A DNA stretch of 10,176 nucleotides from an uncultured Moraxella sp. (GTDB taxonomy: Bacteria > Pseudomonadota > Gammaproteobacteria > Pseudomonadales > Moraxellaceae), in NCBI GenBank assembly GCA_937975585.1, contig CALJUC010000071.1, positions 1-10,176 of the forward strand, read 5' to 3'. The translations under genes were made by a program, and so were the position numbers. Under the pieces are notes generated by a model. The model was given only the letters and a program-made list of their open reading frames with translations, had not been told where the DNA came from and searched no databases. Shown here one piece after another: positions 7,159 to 10,176 of the stretch (position 1 is its first letter; each line of letters starts with the position of its first letter).

Positions 7159-7518
7159 TTACTTAAATAGACGATAGCCCATCCAAACAATAATCGCCAA
7201 CACTAAGATGATCGTCGTGACCCGCCATACCCAGCGTGGAATCAATGGCACTTTAATATGCTCTTGCTGTAAGTGATTGTCCAAGCTTTGATGGAGTTGG
7301 TTCAGTCCGTTAGGCGTAGCTTGATTAGCGTTGGTATTTACACTATTCGTTGGGGTTTGATTTTTCGCATCGCTTTGCATTTCATAGGCATCAATTTGAT
7401 TTTTGGCTTCTTCCATGCTGATGCTTTGTTCGCTTGCATGGGTTTTAATTGCAATCACATAGTTTTTTTTGTCGACCAATTGACGAATATGCGGTGGTAA
7501 AGCAGCTGGTTTAGCCAT
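7159..7518 (-). CDS. Small tail-anchored membrane protein with L7/L12-like N-terminal segment
   Basis: Hypothetical protein of 119 residues; I do not recognise a named family. Residues 8-45 (RQLVDKKNYVIAIKTHASEQ onward to EEAKNQIDAYE) follow the spacing of the ribosomal L7/L12 C-terminal domain (AIK ... L.EAK..V), a fold reused in many small non-ribosomal proteins. Residues about 50-85 are a low-complexity Asn/Thr/Gln-rich linker. A single hydrophobic helix spans about 97-116, ending in a short RLFK tail. There is no N-terminal signal, so the N-terminal part is expected to face the cytosol with the protein anchored by its C-terminus. ATG at 7518 is supported by AAGGG (7527-7531) 8 nt upstream; the longer in-frame reading starts at a TTG with no such site. 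It lies 83 nt upstream of nspC on the same strand and may be co-transcribed with it. Function unknown. Confidence 0.75.
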   Translation of the reverse strand: MAKPAALPPHIRQLVDKKNYVIAIKTHASEQSISMEEAKNQIDAYEMQSDAKNQTPTNSVNTNANQATPNGLNQLHQSLDNHLQQEHIKVPLIPRWVWRVTTIILVLAIIVWMGYRLFK

Positions 7519-7712
7519 AGTAGTGACCCTTGGTTTCCTCAAATACGTACAACATAACAATTTATCACCAAGATAACCATATCCAATTAGTAACCATAAA
7601 TATGTAACAAAATGTAAAATTTTTTGACTCTGCTATTGGCTTTTTATACAAAGAATACATAGCCGTTTTTTAAATCATGCAATAAATCAACTTTATTATT
7701 TATAAATTGCAT

Positions 7713-7758
7713 AATATTAATGTTACTTTAATATTGTTAATTTATTATTAAATATTAA
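7713..7758. repeat. AATATTAA/TTAATATT inverted repeat cluster
   Basis: AATATTAA (7713-7720) and its reverse complement TTAATATT (7728-7735) form an exact 8-bp inverted repeat with a 7-bp spacer, 15 bp between arm starts. A third copy, AATATTAA at 7751-7758, lies 5 bp before the candidate prpB -35. It could be an operator or simply AT-rich sequence. Confidence 0.45.
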
Positions 7759-7762
7759 GCTA

Positions 7763-7791
7763 AAGACAAGTTGGCTTTTTATCGTTATACT
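7763..7791 (+). promoter_or_regulatory. Candidate promoter of the prp operon
   Basis: AAGACA (7763-7768, 4 of 6 matches) and TATACT (7786-7791, 5 of 6) are separated by exactly 17 nt. Transcription would begin near 7798, leaving a leader of about 80 nt before prpB. Confidence 0.5.
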
Positions 7792-7834
7792 AAAACCATC
7801 TTCAATATTTACCACCCTAATAAATTTACCTATC

Positions 7835-7851
7835 TCGTTATTGATTAACGA
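7835..7851 (+). repeat. Small hairpin in the prpB leader
   Basis: TCGTTA and TAACGA form a perfect 6-bp stem with a 5-nt loop (TTGAT), followed by five T. It ends 15 nt before the AAGGA ribosome binding site of prpB. Too weak for a confident terminator; it may be an operator half-site pair or a leader structure. Confidence 0.4.
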
Positions 7852-7878
7852 TTTTTCACCTCAAATAAGGAAATTACT

Positions 7879-8772
7879 ATGGCACAACTATCAGCCGGTC
7901 GCCGTTTTCGCAATGCCTTACAAGAAGAAGTCGCGGCTAATCGCCCGTTACAAATCGTTGGTACCATTAATGCATATACTGCGATGATGGCAACCCAAGT
8001 GGGTCACAAAGCGTTATATTTATCAGGTGGTGGCGTGGCAAACGCATCATTTGGTTTGCCTGACCTTGGTATGACCAGCCTAAACGACGTATTAACCGAT
8101 GCCACTCGTATCACCAACGCGGTTGATACCCCGTTATTGGTTGACATTGACACTGGTTGGGGTGGCGCGTTTAACATCGCACAAACTATCAAACAAATGG
8201 AAAAAGCGGGTGTTGCAGCGGTTCATATTGAAGACCAAGTGGCACAAAAACGTTGTGGTCACCGCCCAAACAAAGAAATCGTTTCAACCGCTGAAATGGT
8301 TGATCGTCTAAAAGCGGCATTGGATGCTAAAGTTGACCCTGATTTTGTGGTAATGGCACGTACCGATGCATTATCAGTTGAAGGTCTAGACGCAGCCGTT
8401 GAGCGCGCCGTGGCTTTCCAAGAAGCCGGCGCAGACATGATTTTTGCTGAAGCGTTGACTGACATCACCATGTACCGTAAATTTACCGACGTATTAGATA
8501 TCCCAGTATTGGCAAACATGACTGAATTTGGTCAAACTGACCTTTACACCACCACTGAATTGTTTGAAGTGGGTGTTGAGATGGTACTATACCCACTATC
8601 AGCATTCCGCGCGATGAACAAAGCCGCGTTGAATGTCTACCAAGCATTGAAAAATGAAGGCGTTCAAACGTCAGTGGTTGATACCATGCAAACGCGTATG
8701 GAACTGTATGATTTCTTGAACTACCACTCATACGAACAAAAACTGGATGAATTGTTCCAAAGCAAAAAATAA
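7879..8772 (+). CDS. prpB: 2-methylisocitrate lyase
   Basis: Cleaves 2-methylisocitrate to pyruvate and succinate, the last step of the 2-methylcitrate cycle for propionate. The 297-residue product matches the family length (E. coli PrpB is about 296). Diagnostic features: SGGGVA at 49-54, metal-binding aspartates in VDIDTGWG (D89, D91), the lyase signature KRCGHRPNK at 124-132 with catalytic Cys126, ARTDA at 160-164, EALT at 191-194 and NMTEFG at 213-218. The short KRCGH form and the small size separate it from true isocitrate lyase, and the prpC neighbour confirms the role. ATG follows AAGGA by 7 nt. First gene of the prp cluster, 84 nt before prpC. Confidence 0.96.
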   Translation: MAQLSAGRRFRNALQEEVAANRPLQIVGTINAYTAMMATQVGHKALYLSGGGVANASFGLPDLGMTSLNDVLTDATRITNAVDTPLLVDIDTGWGGAFNIAQTIKQMEKAGVAAVHIEDQVAQKRCGHRPNKEIVSTAEMVDRLKAALDAKVDPDFVVMARTDALSVEGLDAAVERAVAFQEAGADMIFAEALTDITMYRKFTDVLDIPVLANMTEFGQTDLYTTTELFEVGVEMVLYPLSAFRAMNKAALNVYQALKNEGVQTSVVDTMQTRMELYDFLNYHSYEQKLDELFQSKK

Positions 8773-8777
8773 CTGTC

Positions 8778-8813
8778 ACGTTAGCCTGACACGATGGATG
8801 CCAGGCTAATCGT
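8778..8813 (+). other. Intercistronic stem-loop between prpB and prpC
   Basis: TTAGCCTG (8781-8788) and CAGGCTAA (8802-8809) pair perfectly over 8 bp with a 13-nt loop; flanking ACG and CGT extend the stem to 11 bp past one bulged T. It begins 5 nt after the prpB stop and ends 30 nt before the prpC ribosome binding site. No real T run follows, so it looks more like an mRNA-stabilising or processing structure than a terminator. Confidence 0.6.
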
Positions 8814-8856
8814 TTGTTATACATTATGTGATTAAGACACTACAAGGAGTTTTACC

Positions 8857-10026
8857 ATGTCAAATACTGAAAACACCCAAGCCACTGAGAACAAGCCAAA
8901 ACCAAAAAAATCGGTTGCATTATCTGGCGTTGCCGCTGGTAACACCGCACTATGTACTGTTGGCCGTACCGGTAACGACTTAAGCTACCGTGGCTATGAC
9001 ATCCTAGACTTGGCTAAAGACAGCGAATTCGAAGAAGTAGCTCACTTGCTTATCCACGGTCACTTGCCAAACAAGCATGAACTAGCCGCGTATAAGAAAA
9101 AACTAAAAAGCATGCGCAATCTGCCAGTGAACGTATTGGCGGTGCTTGAAGCCTTGCCTGCCCACGCCCACCCGATGGATGTGATGCGTACTGGCGTATC
9201 GGCACTGGGCTGCACCTTGCCTGAGCGTGAAAGCCAACCTGTGGCAGAAGCACGTGACATCGCTGATAAATTAATCGCGTCTTTAGGTTCAATGTTACTT
9301 TACTGGTACCACTACAGCCACAATGGCAAAGTGATTAACCTTGAAAGCGACCAAGACAGCGTCGGTGGTCACTTCCTAGAGTTATTACACGGTGAAGCGC
9401 CAAGCGAATCACATATCAAAGCAATGCACACCTCATTGATTCTATACGCAGAGCATGAGTTCAATGCGTCTACCTTTACCTCACGTGTCATCACTGGTAC
9501 AGGTTCTGACATGTACTCAGCGATTTCTGGTGCAATAGGTGCATTGAAAGGTCCAAAACACGGTGGTGCAAATGAAGTTGCGTATGACATCCAAAAACGT
9601 TATCGCACGGCTGACGAAGCAGAAACAGACATCCTTGATCGCTTAGCGAAGAAAGAAGTCATCATCGGCTTTGGTCACCCAGTTTACACGGTAAGCGATC
9701 CACGTAACGTTGTAATTAAAGAAGTTGCGCGTAACTTGTCACAAGAAACTGGCGACATGACGTTGTTCAATGTAGCAGAGCGTCTAGAAAGCGTGATGTG
9801 GGACAACAAAAAAATGTTCCCGAACTTGGACTGGTTCTCAGCGGTAAGCTACAACAAAATGGGCGTACCAACTGCGATGTTTACCCCATTATTTGTGATT
9901 GCGCGTACCGCAGGTTGGTCAGCGCACGTGCTTGAGCAACGTGCCGATGGCAAAATCATCCGTCCTTCTGCCAACTACACAGGACCTGATGACCAAAAAT
10001 TTGTGCCGCTGGATGAGCGTCAATAA
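8857..10026 (+). CDS. prpC: 2-methylcitrate synthase
   Basis: Condenses propionyl-CoA with oxaloacetate to give 2-methylcitrate, the entry step of the pathway. The 389-residue protein has the citrate synthase fold with an intact catalytic set: H200 in YAEHEFNASTF, H235 in GPKHGGANE, H274 in GFGHPVY, D325 in PNLDWFSA, and conserved arginines at 350 and 369. A short Lys/Asn/Thr-rich N-terminus (1-18) precedes the conserved ALSGVAAGNTA segment, which is characteristic of PrpC rather than the longer type II hexameric citrate synthase of gamma-proteobacteria. Strong AAGGAG lies 7 nt before the ATG. Position between prpB and acnD supports 2-methylcitrate rather than citrate synthase. Confidence 0.96.
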   Translation: MSNTENTQATENKPKPKKSVALSGVAAGNTALCTVGRTGNDLSYRGYDILDLAKDSEFEEVAHLLIHGHLPNKHELAAYKKKLKSMRNLPVNVLAVLEALPAHAHPMDVMRTGVSALGCTLPERESQPVAEARDIADKLIASLGSMLLYWYHYSHNGKVINLESDQDSVGGHFLELLHGEAPSESHIKAMHTSLILYAEHEFNASTFTSRVITGTGSDMYSAISGAIGALKGPKHGGANEVAYDIQKRYRTADEAETDILDRLAKKEVIIGFGHPVYTVSDPRNVVIKEVARNLSQETGDMTLFNVAERLESVMWDNKKMFPNLDWFSAVSYNKMGVPTAMFTPLFVIARTAGWSAHVLEQRADGKIIRPSANYTGPDDQKFVPLDERQ

Positions 10027-10044
10027 TTAGCGTTTTAATCGTAT

Positions 10045-10092
10045 AAAAAGCCTTTCAGGTCAGCTCACCCATTGATTTGAAGGGCTTTTTTT
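10045..10092 (+). terminator. Terminator-like hairpin between prpC and acnD
   Basis: AAAAAGCCTTTCA (10045-10057) pairs with TGAAGGGCTTTTT (10078-10090) over 13 bp with one wobble; the loop is 20 nt and seven T end the structure. It starts 18 nt after the prpC stop and ends 32 nt before the acnD start, so it would reduce read-through into acnD. Confidence 0.75.
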
Positions 10093-10124
10093 CTAATGGA
10101 TTATTAATTTTAAGGTTAAGCCAA

Positions 10125-10176
10125 ATGACAAGCCAATACCGCAAGCCCTTACCCAATTCTGATTTGGAATACTACG
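10125..10176 (+). CDS. acnD: 2-methylcitrate dehydratase, Fe/S type, N-terminal fragment
   Basis: Only 17 codons lie inside the window (MTSQYRKPLPNSDLEYY). The YRKPLP..-LEYY/LDYF opening is the pattern I know for AcnD, the aconitase-like enzyme that dehydrates 2-methylcitrate together with PrpF. ATG follows AAGG (10112-10115) by 9 nt. Presence after prpC fits the prpB-prpC-acnD-prpF order of Acinetobacter and relatives, and implies the AcnD/PrpF route instead of PrpD. Truncated by the window edge, not by mutation as far as can be seen. Confidence 0.8.
   Translation, partial: MTSQYRKPLPNSDLEYY

Larger units (their letters stand above)
7519..7878. other. AT-rich divergent intergenic region (small membrane protein / prpB)
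   Basis: No gene is seen in these 360 bases. They should hold the promoters of both flanking genes. On the prpB side there is a plausible promoter, three AATATTAA-type half sites and a small hairpin just before the ribosome binding site. On the other side TAACCATA occurs twice (7574-7581 and 7591-7598, 17 bp apart, same orientation), with a further TAAC at 7605. No regulator gene of the prpR/GntR type adjoins prpB here. Confidence 0.6.

Noticed and set aside
7519..7560. Extension of the small membrane protein from a TTG at 7560
   Set aside because: Non-ATG start without a good ribosome binding site; the ATG at 7518 has AAGGG at 8 nt.
8483..8824. 113-codon minus-strand frame overlapping the end of prpB
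   Set aside because: Antisense to the conserved prpB coding region; composition does not resemble a real protein and no context supports it.
8857..10026. Ordinary citrate synthase (gltA)
   Set aside because: The N-terminus (ALSGVAAGNTA), length and placement between prpB and acnD fit 2-methylcitrate synthase.
1..10176. Mobile element, defence island, CRISPR array or phage remnant
   Set aside because: No transposase, integrase, terminal repeats, spaced repeats or tRNA-linked junctions were found; all genes are housekeeping or metabolic and look compositionally alike.

Overview
The window reads as an ordinary chromosomal segment of a gamma-proteobacterium, most probably of the Moraxellaceae (Moraxella/Psychrobacter/Acinetobacter group). 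The reasons are the divergent tkt/metK pair, a DUF3144 protein, an NspC-type polyamine pair, a prpB-prpC-acnD 2-methylcitrate cluster, and moderately AT-rich DNA. Genus and species cannot be fixed from the sequence alone. No RNA genes, insertion sequences, CRISPR arrays, phage genes or broken genes were seen.

Layout. Left block: transketolase (tkt, minus strand, 92-2089) and S-adenosylmethionine synthetase (metK, plus strand, 2553-3719) are transcribed away from each other across a 463-base spacer. The spacer holds a good candidate tkt promoter and a consensus -10 box that would give metK a leader of about 230 nt. Both genes end in rho-independent terminators. A small DUF3144 protein (3920-4261, plus) follows and converges on the next block at a shared, bidirectional terminator.

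Middle block (minus strand, read right to left): a 119-residue single-membrane-segment protein (7518-7159), carboxynorspermidine decarboxylase (nspC, 7075-5828) and carboxynorspermidine/carboxyspermidine dehydrogenase (5645-4371). The last two are consecutive enzymes of the alternative polyamine route: an aspartate-semialdehyde/diamine Schiff base is reduced, then decarboxylated, giving norspermidine or spermidine. The small membrane protein has an N-terminal segment resembling the C-terminal domain of ribosomal protein L7/L12; its role is unknown. Gaps of 83 and 182 nt show no clear terminator, so co-transcription is possible but unproven.

Right block (plus strand): a 360-base AT-rich divergent spacer with several inverted repeats and a plausible promoter leads into prpB (methylisocitrate lyase), prpC (2-methylcitrate synthase) and the first 17 codons of acnD (Fe/S 2-methylcitrate dehydratase), cut by the window edge. 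These enzymes oxidise propionyl-CoA to pyruvate and succinate. A stem-loop lies between prpB and prpC, and a terminator-like hairpin with a T run lies between prpC and acnD, suggesting graded expression inside the operon.

No exotic or undescribed multi-gene system is visible. The points most worth a second look are the small membrane protein beside the polyamine genes, the long structured metK leader with a palindrome at the expected transcription start, and the hairpins inside the prp operon.
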